In this document: positions 9,849 to 16,798 of the stretch, piece after piece
How positions within the stretch are numbered: the first letter of the stretch is position 1
Layout: the number at the start of each line of letters is the position of its first letter
Assembly (NCBI GenBank): GCA_900467685.1
Contig: UBQX01000011.1
Coordinates: forward strand, 1 to 64,000
Source of the DNA: Hyphomicrobiales bacterium
Lineage (GTDB): Bacteria; Pseudomonadota; Alphaproteobacteria; Rhizobiales; Rhizobiaceae
DNA length: 64,000 nt
Reading direction: 5' to 3'
Made by a program: the position numbers and the translations under genes
Notes under the pieces: generated by a model
Database searches by the model: none
Seen by the model: only the letters and a program-made list of their open reading frames with translations
Told to the model about the DNA's origin: nothing

Positions 9849-9878
9849 TATATAAGGAGCGATTTTTCGCTCTGCAAG
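9849..9878 (-). promoter_or_regulatory. RpoH (sigma-32) type heat-shock promoter of dnaK
   Basis: On the minus strand CTTG (9875-9878) is followed after 18 bases by CTTATATA (9849-9856). This agrees with the alphaproteobacterial RpoH pattern CTTG-N17/18-CYTATNT. It is about 110 bases upstream of the dnaK start codon. The spacer itself is almost entirely a perfect inverted repeat (GAGCGA-N4-TCGCTC). No CIRCE/HrcA box (TTAGCACTC-N9-GAGTGCTAA) is present. Confidence 0.75.
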
Positions 9879-9961
9879 GCGGATTTGCCCTGCAAACCAT
9901 GAGATTTACGGTGATTTTGCATGCGAGCCTTGCGCAGGGATGATCCGAGCAAAGCCCTGCG

Positions 9962-12340
9962 TCAGTTGCCGTTGATGATGTCGAGCAGGGTCTTCTGGCG
10001 CCCGCCCTGCGGACGCGTATTCTGCGCGCCGACATCGCCTGGCGGAACGGGTCCTTCCAGCGTGCCGCCGGGTATGTCGCCGGGCGGTACCGGGCCTTCC
10101 AGCACCGACCCATCGGGACGCGGCCGGACATTGGGTTGCGACCTGTCAATCGGCGCAGGGGGAACGGGCGCAGGCTGCGAATTGACGACCGGTGGGGGCT
10201 GGTTGGCGGCCGGCGGAGGCACGCGGCGCTCGGGCTTGGACGGCGTGCCGTTCAGGAAATCGGAAATGATATCGGTCAGCGTCCTGCCACGTTCGGGCAC
10301 GTCGCGCGCGGCCATCGGTGCGTTCCTCGGCGGCTGTGATGCCACAACCGGCCCGCCGGACATGCCGAAGAGCGGCGCGGGCGTCTTGCCCTTTTCCGCC
10401 AATACCATGAATTGATGCCAGCTTTCCGATGGCAACCCACCCCCGGTCACCTTTTTCATCGGCGTCCCGTCGTCATTGCCGAACCAGACCCCGGTCGTCA
10501 TGTCGGAGGTAAACCCGACGAAGAGCGCATCGCGCGAGGACTGCGTCGTCCCCGTCTTGCCGGCAACCTGCCAGCCGGAAAGTCTGGCTGCACGGCCCGT
10601 ACCTTCGTTGACGACACGCATCATCATGCCGTTCATCATCGCGACGATATTCGGCTCAAGCACGCGCGGCGGCGCGTCATAGGTATTCTCGTAAAGCACC
10701 TTGCCTTTTGCGGTCGTGATCCGGCGCACGACATGCGGCGTCGCCTTGTAGCCGCCGTTCATGAAGGGCGCGTAGGAGGCCGTCAGGTCCATCAGGGTCA
10801 CTTCCGACGTGCCGAGCGCAATGGAGGCATTCGGCTGCAGATCGGCCTCGATGCCCATGCGGTGGGCAACCTTGATCACCTGCTGCGGGCCGGCTTCCAT
10901 GACAAGCTGGGCCGCAATCGTGTTCAGCGAATGCGCCAGCGCATAGGAGAGCGTGACGGGGCCGTTATACTTCTTCTCGTAGTTCTCCGGCGTCCAGTCA
11001 CCGATGCGCACGGGCGCGTCATTGCGAACGGAATCCGGTGTCGCGCCCTGTTCGAGTGCAGCGGCATAGACGAAGGGTTTGAAGGCGGAGCCCGGCTGGC
11101 GCAGGGCCTTGTAGGCGCGGTCATACTGGCTCTCGGCATAATCCTTGCCGCCGACAAGCGCCCGGATTGCGCCCGTACCGTCGATGGCGACCAGTGCGCC
11201 CTGCGTCACATTCAGCCGCTTGCCTTCCTTGTTGATGGCATTGCGGATCACATCGCCGGCTTCGGTTTCGAGCACGGGATCGATGGTCGTATCGACGATC
11301 AGGTCTTCCTTCACGTCACCGACCATATCGTGCAATCTGTCCATCACCATATCGGCGACATACTGCCCGGCGCTGGAGAGATAGGGCCGCGCTGGGTCAG
11401 GCGTCTGGGCGAGCGCGCTCTGCACCTGCTTTTCGTTGATATAGCCGGCGTCGCGCATGGCCCCGAGAACGACTTCGGCGCGGGCCTTGGCGGCCGCCGG
11501 ATCCTTGGCAGGCGAAAGTCGCGAGGGCGCCTTGAGAAGACCGGCAATGGTGGCTGCTTCCATCAGGTTCAGGTCACGAGCCGACTTGTTGTAATAGCGC
11601 CGCGCCGCCGCCTCGACGCCATAGGCATTCGCGCCGAAATAGACGCGATTGAGATACATGGCGAGGATTTCGTCCTTGGTGAACTTGTGCTCGAGCCAGA
11701 TGGCAAGCAGCACTTCCTGCACCTTGCGCTCCATGGTGCGCTCTGGCGTCAAGAAGAGGTTCTTCGCAAGCTGCTGCGTCAGCGTCGACCCGCCCTGCAC
11801 GGTATGGCCGCTGACGATATTGGTGACGACGGCGCGCGCCAAGCCGATCGGGTCGAAGCCGAAATGGTAATAGAAGCGCCGGTCCTCGATCGAGATCACG
11901 GCCTGCGGCAGATAGGGCGACATGCTGTCGAGGCTCAGCGCCTCGCCGCCGGTCGCGCCGCGATTGGCGATGATCGAGCCGTCACTCGCGACAATCTTGA
12001 TATTGGGCGGCCTGTCCGGGATGGCCCAGGACGTCGCATTCGGCATCTGCGCGCCGAAATAGAGGAAGATACCGGCAATTCCGATCGCGCCCCAGATGGC
12101 GAGCACGATACCCCAGTAAATGAGCGAGCGGATCAGTCCGAAGAACCCTCCGCTGGAGCGTTTGCGCGACCGCTTGGAGGATGCTTTGGACTCACGCCGC
12201 GAGCCGCCGCCCCGCGAACCTCCCCGGGAACTTTCACGCGAACCACGCGACGGGCCGCCAACGCGATCGCTTTCGCTCGCGTTCAATCCACCATCGAACG
12301 AGGGCTCGATGCGCCTGTCACTGTCGTCGTGTCTTGCCAT
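9962..12340 (-). CDS. Penicillin-binding protein 1A family (bifunctional class A PBP)
   Basis: Periplasmic peptidoglycan synthase anchored by one membrane helix, with transglycosylase and transpeptidase activities. The 792 residues begin with a basic, Ser/Arg-rich cytoplasmic segment (1-70), then a transmembrane helix (about 70-95, LIYWGIVLAIWGAIGIAGIF). The GT51 domain follows, with catalytic EDRRFYYHFG and GGSTLTQQLAKN. The transpeptidase domain carries SxxK in PGSAFKPF, an SxN motif (SLN) and KTGT in GKTGTTQSSRDALF. The C-terminal tail (about 690-792) is rich in proline with repeated LEGPVPPGD, an unusual low-complexity extension. It is not in an obvious operon with dnaK. Symbols mrcA/pbp1 are used in relatives; I do not choose one. 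Confidence 0.93.
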   Translation of the reverse strand: MARHDDSDRRIEPSFDGGLNASESDRVGGPSRGSRESSRGGSRGGGSRRESKASSKRSRKRSSGGFFGLIRSLIYWGIVLAIWGAIGIAGIFLYFGAQMPNATSWAIPDRPPNIKIVASDGSIIANRGATGGEALSLDSMSPYLPQAVISIEDRRFYYHFGFDPIGLARAVVTNIVSGHTVQGGSTLTQQLAKNLFLTPERTMERKVQEVLLAIWLEHKFTKDEILAMYLNRVYFGANAYGVEAAARRYYNKSARDLNLMEAATIAGLLKAPSRLSPAKDPAAAKARAEVVLGAMRDAGYINEKQVQSALAQTPDPARPYLSSAGQYVADMVMDRLHDMVGDVKEDLIVDTTIDPVLETEAGDVIRNAINKEGKRLNVTQGALVAIDGTGAIRALVGGKDYAESQYDRAYKALRQPGSAFKPFVYAAALEQGATPDSVRNDAPVRIGDWTPENYEKKYNGPVTLSYALAHSLNTIAAQLVMEAGPQQVIKVAHRMGIEADLQPNASIALGTSEVTLMDLTASYAPFMNGGYKATPHVVRRITTAKGKVLYENTYDAPPRVLEPNIVAMMNGMMMRVVNEGTGRAARLSGWQVAGKTGTTQSSRDALFVGFTSDMTTGVWFGNDDGTPMKKVTGGGLPSESWHQFMVLAEKGKTPAPLFGMSGGPVVASQPPRNAPMAARDVPERGRTLTDIISDFLNGTPSKPERRVPPPAANQPPPVVNSQPAPVPPAPIDRSQPNVRPRPDGSVLEGPVPPGDIPGGTLEGPVPPGDVGAQNTRPQGGRQKTLLDIINGN

Positions 12341-12456
12341 TCCGCCGGGTTTTGTCCTTGAGGGCTTCTTGGGCCTATCGAGCCTGTGTCGCCCTGAACT
12401 TTAAATGTGGCGGTTTAAGGGGGCGTTAAACATTCCGGCAGGCCGGGCAGATCCGG

Positions 12457-12485
12457 AAAGAAAAGGGCCAGCGCAACGCCGGCCC
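12457..12485 (-). terminator. Intrinsic terminator after the M20 peptidase gene
   Basis: On the minus strand GGGCCGGCG...CGCTGGCCC folds into a G+C-rich stem with a very short loop, followed by TTTTCTTT. It is about 28 bases beyond the peptidase stop codon. Confidence 0.75.
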
Positions 12486-12513
12486 CGCCTCAAACGCTGG
12501 AAATCCGGGGATT

Positions 12514-13902
12514 TCAGGCGGCAAGCGCATCCATGATGCGGATCCAGGAGCGGATGCCTTTCCGGTAGGATTCCAGATTGTACTTTTCGTTCGGCGAATG
12601 GATGCGGTCGTCCGCCAACGCAAAGCCTGCCAGAAGCGACTGCATGCCGAGCATCGACTGGAAATCGCCCACGATCGGGATCGAGCCGCCCATGCCGATC
12701 ATCAGCGCGGGCTTCGGCCATTCCTGCGAAAGCGCCTCGCGCGCCTTGTTGAGAAGCGGCGAATCGTAAGGCAGCTGGATCGCCGGCGAACCGCCATGCT
12801 CGTGGAACTCGACCGAGCAGTCGGCCGGAATACGCGACTTGACGTAGGCTCGGAAGCTTTCGCGGATCTTCGAAGGCACCTGCTTGCCGACAAGGCGGAA
12901 TGAGATCTTCGCAGACGCCTGCGCTGCAATCACCGTCTTGAAACCACCGCCGGTATAGCCGCCGATAATCCCGTTGACCTCGGCGGTCGGACGCGCCCAG
13001 GTCAGTTCGAGAATGGAACGACCCTTTTCGCCTGAGGGGATCGAGAGACCGATGGACCCGAGGAAATCGTCGCCGGTGCGGCCAAGCTCTTCCCACTTCG
13101 CCTTGATATCGGCCGGCGTTTCCTCCACGCCGTCATAAAAGCCCGGCAGCGTGACGGCGCCGTTTTCGTCATGAAGACCGGCGAGAATGTCGGACAGAAT
13201 ATGGATCGGGTTGGCAGCAGCGCCGCCATAATAGCCGGAATGGAGGTCGCGGCTGGCGGCCTTCACCACGATTTCCTCGCCGACGAGACCGCGAAGACCG
13301 GCAGAGATCGCCGGCGTTTCGGCGTCCCACATGGACGTATCGCAGACGAGCGCGAAGTCGGCCTTCAACTCTTGCTTGTTGGCTTCCAGGAACGGTTTGA
13401 GCGACGGCGAGCCCGATTCTTCCTCACCTTCGAAGAGAATGGTCACACGCACCGGCAGCGAACCCATGACGTCCTTGTAGGCTCGAACGGCTTCGACAAA
13501 GGTCAGCAACTGCCCCTTGTCGTCCGACGTGCCGCGACCGGTGATGATTTTGCGGCCGGAGGCCTCCTCCTTGATCGAAGGCTCGAAGGGGTCGGTCTCC
13601 CAAAGTTCGATCGGATCGACCGGCTGGACGTCGTAATGGCCGTAAAACAGCACATGCGGGCTGTCGGCCTTCTCGCCGGCGTGATGCGCCACCACCATTG
13701 GATGGCCGGCCGTGTCGCGCACCGAGGCCTCAAACCCGAGGCCGGTCAGCACGGTGACGAGATATTCGGCTGCCTTGCGGCAGTCTGCCTTGAAGGCGGG
13801 ATCGGTCGAGATCGACTTGATGCGGACGAGTTCGAAAAGCCGCTCCAGGCTTGAGGGCAGGTTTTCGTCCGCGCGGGACAGCACGTTGTCGATTTGAGCC
13901 AT
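12514..13902 (-). CDS. M20/M25/M40 family metallopeptidase (dipeptidase-like)
   Basis: A cytoplasmic di-zinc hydrolase of the M20 family (462 residues), most like the dipeptidase/ArgE-DapE branch. Visible motifs: FYGHYDVQPVDP with metal-binding His and Asp, GRGTSDDKGQLL with the bridging Asp, and EGEEESGSPSL with the catalytic Glu-Glu. A dimerisation insert in the middle includes IIGGYTGGGFKTVIAAQAS. The frame stays open 234 bases further upstream, but the extension overlaps the MarR gene and looks non-coding; MAQIDNVLSR at 13902 is the natural start. The substrate is probably a small peptide and cannot be specified further. It is not DapE proper or ArgE as far as I can tell. A terminator follows. 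Confidence 0.88.
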   Translation of the reverse strand: MAQIDNVLSRADENLPSSLERLFELVRIKSISTDPAFKADCRKAAEYLVTVLTGLGFEASVRDTAGHPMVVAHHAGEKADSPHVLFYGHYDVQPVDPIELWETDPFEPSIKEEASGRKIITGRGTSDDKGQLLTFVEAVRAYKDVMGSLPVRVTILFEGEEESGSPSLKPFLEANKQELKADFALVCDTSMWDAETPAISAGLRGLVGEEIVVKAASRDLHSGYYGGAAANPIHILSDILAGLHDENGAVTLPGFYDGVEETPADIKAKWEELGRTGDDFLGSIGLSIPSGEKGRSILELTWARPTAEVNGIIGGYTGGGFKTVIAAQASAKISFRLVGKQVPSKIRESFRAYVKSRIPADCSVEFHEHGGSPAIQLPYDSPLLNKAREALSQEWPKPALMIGMGGSIPIVGDFQSMLGMQSLLAGFALADDRIHSPNEKYNLESYRKGIRSWIRIMDALAA

Positions 13903-13960
13903 GACAGGATATCCGAAGTTGTTGTGCGGGAGGTTTGGCGCGACCATAGCCGACAATGGC

Positions 13961-14449
13961 TCAGACCGGAATCCGTTTTCTTTCCAAAATCGGTCCGGGG
14001 AGTGCATGCGGGTCGTCTTCCAGCTTGCGGGCATTCTCGACCAGCCAGCGCATGTATTCGAGAACCAGCTCGCGCTCGAAGCGCCGGAAGCCGGAAAACA
14101 TCGCATCTTCGGCGGCACGGGCCGCCTGCTCGGCATCCGCCTGCAGGGCCTTTGCCCGTTCGGTGAGGAAAAGCAGTTGCGCCCGCTTGTCGCTGGGATG
14201 CGGTCGGCGTTCGACCAGACCGTCGCGCTCCATGCGGGTCAGCGTGTTGGCCATCGTTGCCTGTTCTATATCGAGCCGGTCAACGAGCTGGCGCTGCGTG
14301 AGGCCATCTTCGGCCCAGAGCGCCACGAGGATCGGATACTGGCCGGGAGAAAAACCGAGACTGGCCGCCCGCTCCTGAAACGACCGGGCAAAGCCGCGCG
14401 CCAGCAGGCTGGATAGGTAGGTCGCGGAACTGGTGAGGTCGAAAGCCAT
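13961..14449 (-). CDS. MarR family transcriptional regulator
   Basis: A 162-residue winged helix-turn-helix protein. Its core is typical MarR: GFSPGQYPILVALW, then LTQRQLVDRLDIEQATMANTL as the HTH, then RMERDGLVERRPHPSDKRAQL as the wing, followed by a C-terminal dimerisation helix. An upstream ATG would add 20 hydrophobic residues; I prefer MAFDLTSSATYL because family alignments begin near there. The peptidase gene starts 58 bases downstream on the same strand, so the two may be co-transcribed. The effector and targets are unknown. Confidence 0.85.
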   Translation of the reverse strand: MAFDLTSSATYLSSLLARGFARSFQERAASLGFSPGQYPILVALWAEDGLTQRQLVDRLDIEQATMANTLTRMERDGLVERRPHPSDKRAQLLFLTERAKALQADAEQAARAAEDAMFSGFRRFERELVLEYMRWLVENARKLEDDPHALPGPILERKRIPV

Positions 14450-14540
14450 GGCTGACTTGATAGACGAGGCAGCGATTCGCAGCAATGCGAACGACAGCAG
14501 GCTATGCAACTTGCACCGCGATCAAACTGGGAGAGAAGGC

Positions 14541-14697
14541 AAGAAACGCAAAAGCCGCCATGGCCTGGAGGGGGACGCCATGGCGGCTTGCGATTTGGGG
14601 ACAAAGACCCGGAGAGGGGGGATGAGGTCTTTGTCCACGTCTGACATAGGCGGGGGACAGGCCGTTTGTCAGACAGCGGCGTGATCAATCGCCGACG
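14541..14697 (-). ncRNA. Candidate small RNA 1: three hairpins with C-rich loops
   Basis: On the minus strand three consecutive perfect hairpins occur: stem GTCTGACA (14639-14674), stem ACAAAGACC (14601-14634) and stem AAGCCGCCATGGC (14552-14589). The last is followed by TTTTGCGTTTCTTG and would act as a terminator. Every loop contains an unpaired C-rich stretch (GTCCCCCGCC, ATCCCCCCTCTCC, GTCCCCCTCC) that could pair with Shine-Dalgarno sequences. A good promoter lies just upstream (CTTGAA-N17-CCATTT). The architecture resembles rhizobial trans-acting sRNAs such as the alpha-r7/r9/r14 groups and the CCUCC-loop cuckoo RNAs; membership is inference only. No protein-coding frame fits. Confidence 0.6.
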
Positions 14698-14703
14698 GGT
14701 TCA

Positions 14704-14732
14704 AAATGGCCGTCGGAATGTGGCTTTTCAAG
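14704..14732 (-). promoter_or_regulatory. Predicted promoter of candidate sRNA 1
   Basis: Minus-strand -35 CTTGAA (14727-14732), 17-base spacer, -10 CCATTT (14704-14709). The predicted start is about 14697, roughly 23 bases before the first hairpin. The -35 box abuts the nested palindrome at 14731-14770. Confidence 0.45.
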
Positions 14733-14770
14733 GTCACGGGGATTACAAATTGGTAATCCGAAGGTGACCT
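14731..14770. promoter_or_regulatory. Nested 40-bp palindrome between the two candidate sRNAs
   Basis: Outer arms AGGTCAC (14731-14737) and GTGACCT (14764-14770) enclose inner arms GGATTAC (14740-14746) and GTAATCC (14753-14759). All pairs are perfect. It sits directly upstream of the sRNA 1 promoter, the position of an activator or repressor site. It could instead form an RNA hairpin if transcription reads through from sRNA 2. No regulator can be named. Confidence 0.55.
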
Positions 14771-14813
14771 GGCGCGCGTCGCGGAGAAGGGCACGCGAAC
14801 TACCAAACTATTG

Positions 14814-14974
14814 ATTTGGAAAAGAAATGGCCGCAACGGAGGGGGCATTTTCCGTTGCGGCCGGGGATGTGCGCGGCATCATGGGGCGATGACACCGCAA
14901 GACGGCGCGATTCTTTCAGGGGACGGTCTCGCGCCGGTCGGGCCGCAGGCGGCGGCCTCTGGAAACAAAGGTGC
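14814..14974 (-). ncRNA. Candidate small RNA 2: tandem partner of sRNA 1
   Basis: On the minus strand four hairpins follow one another: GGCCGC/GCGGCC (14941-14957), GGCGCGA/TCGCGCC (14904-14935, loop with GTCCCCTG), an imperfect stem with loop CGCCCC (14872-14898), and a 12-bp terminator stem GGCCGCAACGGA (14828-14861, loop AAAATGCCCCC) followed by TTTCTTTTCC. The size, order and C-rich loops parallel sRNA 1. A weaker promoter (CTGAAA-N17-CATTTT at 14981-15009) overlaps the stop of the lytic transglycosylase gene. The alternative is that this is simply the 3' untranslated region and terminator of that gene. Confidence 0.5.
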
Positions 14975-15005
14975 TCACCGAAAATGGCGATTTGATGATC
15001 CGGTT

Positions 15006-15581
15006 TCAGTTCGGGCAGGTTCTCAGCTGCGCCGCATATCGATAGGCGATCTTGGTGAAGCGCTGCGCCCCGTTCAACGCATCCGCATTGCCCACATAGC
15101 TCTGCCGCGCATAGCCCTGCTGACCGGAATGATAGGCAAGATAGAGATTGTACGGATCGTTGAGCGCGATGCGGTTGGTGTCGTAGCTCTTGCGGTGGAA
15201 CCAGCCGGCGAAATCGACTGCATCGGCGAACCGTGTCCGGCTTGCGGTGAAGCGCCCCGTTTCAGCCATGTAATGCGACCAGGTGCCGTCCAGCGCCTGC
15301 GAGTAGCCATAGGCCGTCGACGGTCGCGACCAGGGAATGAAACCGAGAAGCTTCTTGCGCGGCGGTCGCGCGTTCGAGCGGAAGCCGGATTCGGTATAGA
15401 TCGTGGCCAGCAGGATCGGCGCCGGGACACCCCAACGGGCTTCAGCCTTCTTCGTTGCATCGCGCCAGTTGTTGAAGAAGCCGTCGTTCTCGTCGAAGAG
15501 CGCGCAGGCATTCGTCGTGTGGCGCGGAACTGTGGCGCAGCCGGCCAGGACCAGCACACATGCCAGAAATACCCAACGCAT
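15006..15581 (-). CDS. Lipoprotein with lytic transglycosylase (SLT-like) domain
   Basis: A 191-residue predicted lipoprotein. The N-terminus MRWVFLACVLVLAGC is a lipoprotein signal peptide with the acylated Cys in the lipobox LAGC. The remainder matches the lysozyme-like SLT fold: a candidate catalytic Glu in ATIYTESGFRSNA, then PWSRPSTAYGYSQALDGTW and a tyrosine-rich YNLYLAYHSGQQGY. It would trim peptidoglycan in the periplasm. The start at MRWVF is chosen over an ATG seven codons upstream because GGAG lies 8 bases before it. It is a single gene, divergent from the FYDLN protein gene. Candidate sRNA 2 lies immediately downstream on the same strand. Confidence 0.87.
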   Translation of the reverse strand: MRWVFLACVLVLAGCATVPRHTTNACALFDENDGFFNNWRDATKKAEARWGVPAPILLATIYTESGFRSNARPPRKKLLGFIPWSRPSTAYGYSQALDGTWSHYMAETGRFTASRTRFADAVDFAGWFHRKSYDTNRIALNDPYNLYLAYHSGQQGYARQSYVGNADALNGAQRFTKIAYRYAAQLRTCPN

Positions 15582-15888
15582 CGTCACTACTCCATACAAC
15601 ATGCCGCAAACGCTGAGGGCGGCAGGCCCTCACGGCATGGACTGAAAGCGTTGGCACACCATGCAAACTGTCATGGCGGCGAACGGAACTCAGACCCTTT
15701 ATAAATCGTGAAGCTTAACGTTCGGTTTTTATGCAATCGGCACATATCGCCATACCGTCCCGAGCCTCCGGCAAGTTTCGCTTTGACAGGCGGCGGCAAC
15801 ATGAGTAAGGGACCGGCTTGATTTTATTTCGTCTCAACCACCAGTCCGGCCCGCCCGGACGCCAGATGACGACACACGAGGTTTCACC
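15582..15888. other. Intergenic region between divergent lytic transglycosylase and FYDLN genes
   Basis: No gene is visible in these 307 bases. A small hairpin (GAGGGC/GCCCTC) lies near 15617-15633. A plausible forward promoter for the FYDLN gene is TTGACA (15783-15788), 17 bases, TAAGGG (15806-15811). The 220-residue minus-strand frame spanning here is an antisense shadow of the acidic FYDLN gene. Confidence 0.5.
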
Positions 15889-16281
15889 GTGGCGAAAGCA
15901 GAACTTGGCACGAAGCGTGTCGACCCGGATACGGGCCGCAAATTCTATGACCTGAACCGCGATCCGATCGTCTCGCCCTACACGGGCAAGTCCTATCCCC
16001 TCTCCTTCTTCGAAGAAACGAAGGTCAGCGCGCTGATGGAGAAGGAAGAAGAGGAAGACGTCGCAGAGGTCGATACCGAAAACACGGAAATCGAACTCGT
16101 CTCTCTCGAGGATGCCGACGACGAAGCAGCCGGCGGTTCGGAAGACTTGCCCGATCTCGGCGATGACGATGTCGAACTCGACGACGATGACGACGATACC
16201 TTCCTCGAAGCCGACGAAGATGACGAGGACGACGACATGTCGGGCATCATCAGCGTCAACAGCGACGAAGACGAAGTCTGA
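15889..16281 (+). CDS. FYDLN acid protein (TIGR02300 family)
   Basis: A 130-residue protein conserved in alphaproteobacteria. The first 45 residues (AKAELGTKRVDPDTGRKFYD, then LNRDPIVSPYTGKSYPLSFF) form the diagnostic FYDLN domain. The rest is extremely acidic, with long Asp/Glu runs (DDDDDDTFLEADEDDEDDD), so the protein is probably partly disordered. Its function is not established for the family. It starts at GTG with GAGG 8 bases upstream. tRNA-Ala lies 175 bp downstream, on the same strand. The acidic run gives a spurious Ser-rich frame on the other strand. Confidence 0.9.
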   Translation: MAKAELGTKRVDPDTGRKFYDLNRDPIVSPYTGKSYPLSFFEETKVSALMEKEEEEDVAEVDTENTEIELVSLEDADDEAAGGSEDLPDLGDDDVELDDDDDDTFLEADEDDEDDDMSGIISVNSDEDEV

Positions 16282-16295
16282 TTCTGAAAAGATTT

Positions 16296-16326
16296 CGCCC
16301 CGCAGGACGATTGCGTTCGCGGGGCG
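16296..16326 (+). terminator. Possible hairpin terminator after the FYDLN gene
   Basis: An 8-bp stem CGCCCCGC/GCGGGGCG lies 15 bases after the stop codon. There is no clear T tract after it, so termination strength is uncertain. Confidence 0.35.
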
Positions 16327-16455
16327 GAGACAGGGCCGGAATAAAAATTTCCGACTTTCGAATTTGGGGCTTGCCAACGCGATTAAGCAGCGTTATCAAG
16401 CCGCCACCTTCCGGGGCCCAATCCCGGACACGCCAGCGAAAAGCCTGGCAAGAAT

Positions 16456-16531
<76 letters not shown>

Positions 16532-16604
16532 AACCTTCCCAGAACAGTTACTTCATAGACGCGACAAGCATATTACGCATGTGAAATGAGCGCGTTTGAC
16601 ACGC

Positions 16605-16706
16605 TCACTCGACTGCCACGACCGACAGAAGATCGACGGCCACCATCGATGCCGCCACAAGCGCCAGGATGCCGTAGGTCGTCCATTTCACGAAACTCTT
16701 GTTCAC
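16605..16706 (-). CDS. Small single-pass membrane protein, 33 residues
   Basis: A short frame starts at GTG with an excellent GGAGAG site 6 bases upstream. It begins MNKSFVKWTTYG and continues with a hydrophobic helix (ILALVAASMVAVDLLSVVAV) ending in Glu. The positive N-terminus and single helix suggest an inner-membrane small protein with the N-terminus inside. It lies between tRNA-Ala and the VWA protein gene. I do not recognise a family. Lack of homology data keeps confidence moderate. Confidence 0.45.
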   Translation of the reverse strand: MNKSFVKWTTYGILALVAASMVAVDLLSVVAVE

Positions 16707-16798
16707 GCCGTCTCTCCATGAGGGTTTCTCGATGGAGGTAAACTGGTGGCGAGATATGCGGAAATCAAGGCGGACTGCGCCTTCAATCGATGCTCACA

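Noticed and set aside
7830-9902. 690-residue open frame on the plus strand
   Set aside because: It is exactly antisense to dnaK, an effect of codon bias in high-G+C DNA; the translation has no family features.
9741-9961. HrcA/CIRCE element before dnaK
   Set aside because: No TTAGCACTC-N9-GAGTGCTAA match; only the RpoH-type promoter and a short GAGCGA palindrome are present.
9933-9961. Hairpin CGCAGGG/CCCTGCG after the PBP gene as a terminator
   Set aside because: No T tract follows on the minus strand and the stem is short; not strong enough to list as a terminator.
15715-16377. 220-residue Val/Phe-rich minus-strand frame
   Set aside because: It is antisense to the acidic FYDLN gene, whose Asp/Glu codons read as Val/Ile/Phe on the other strand.
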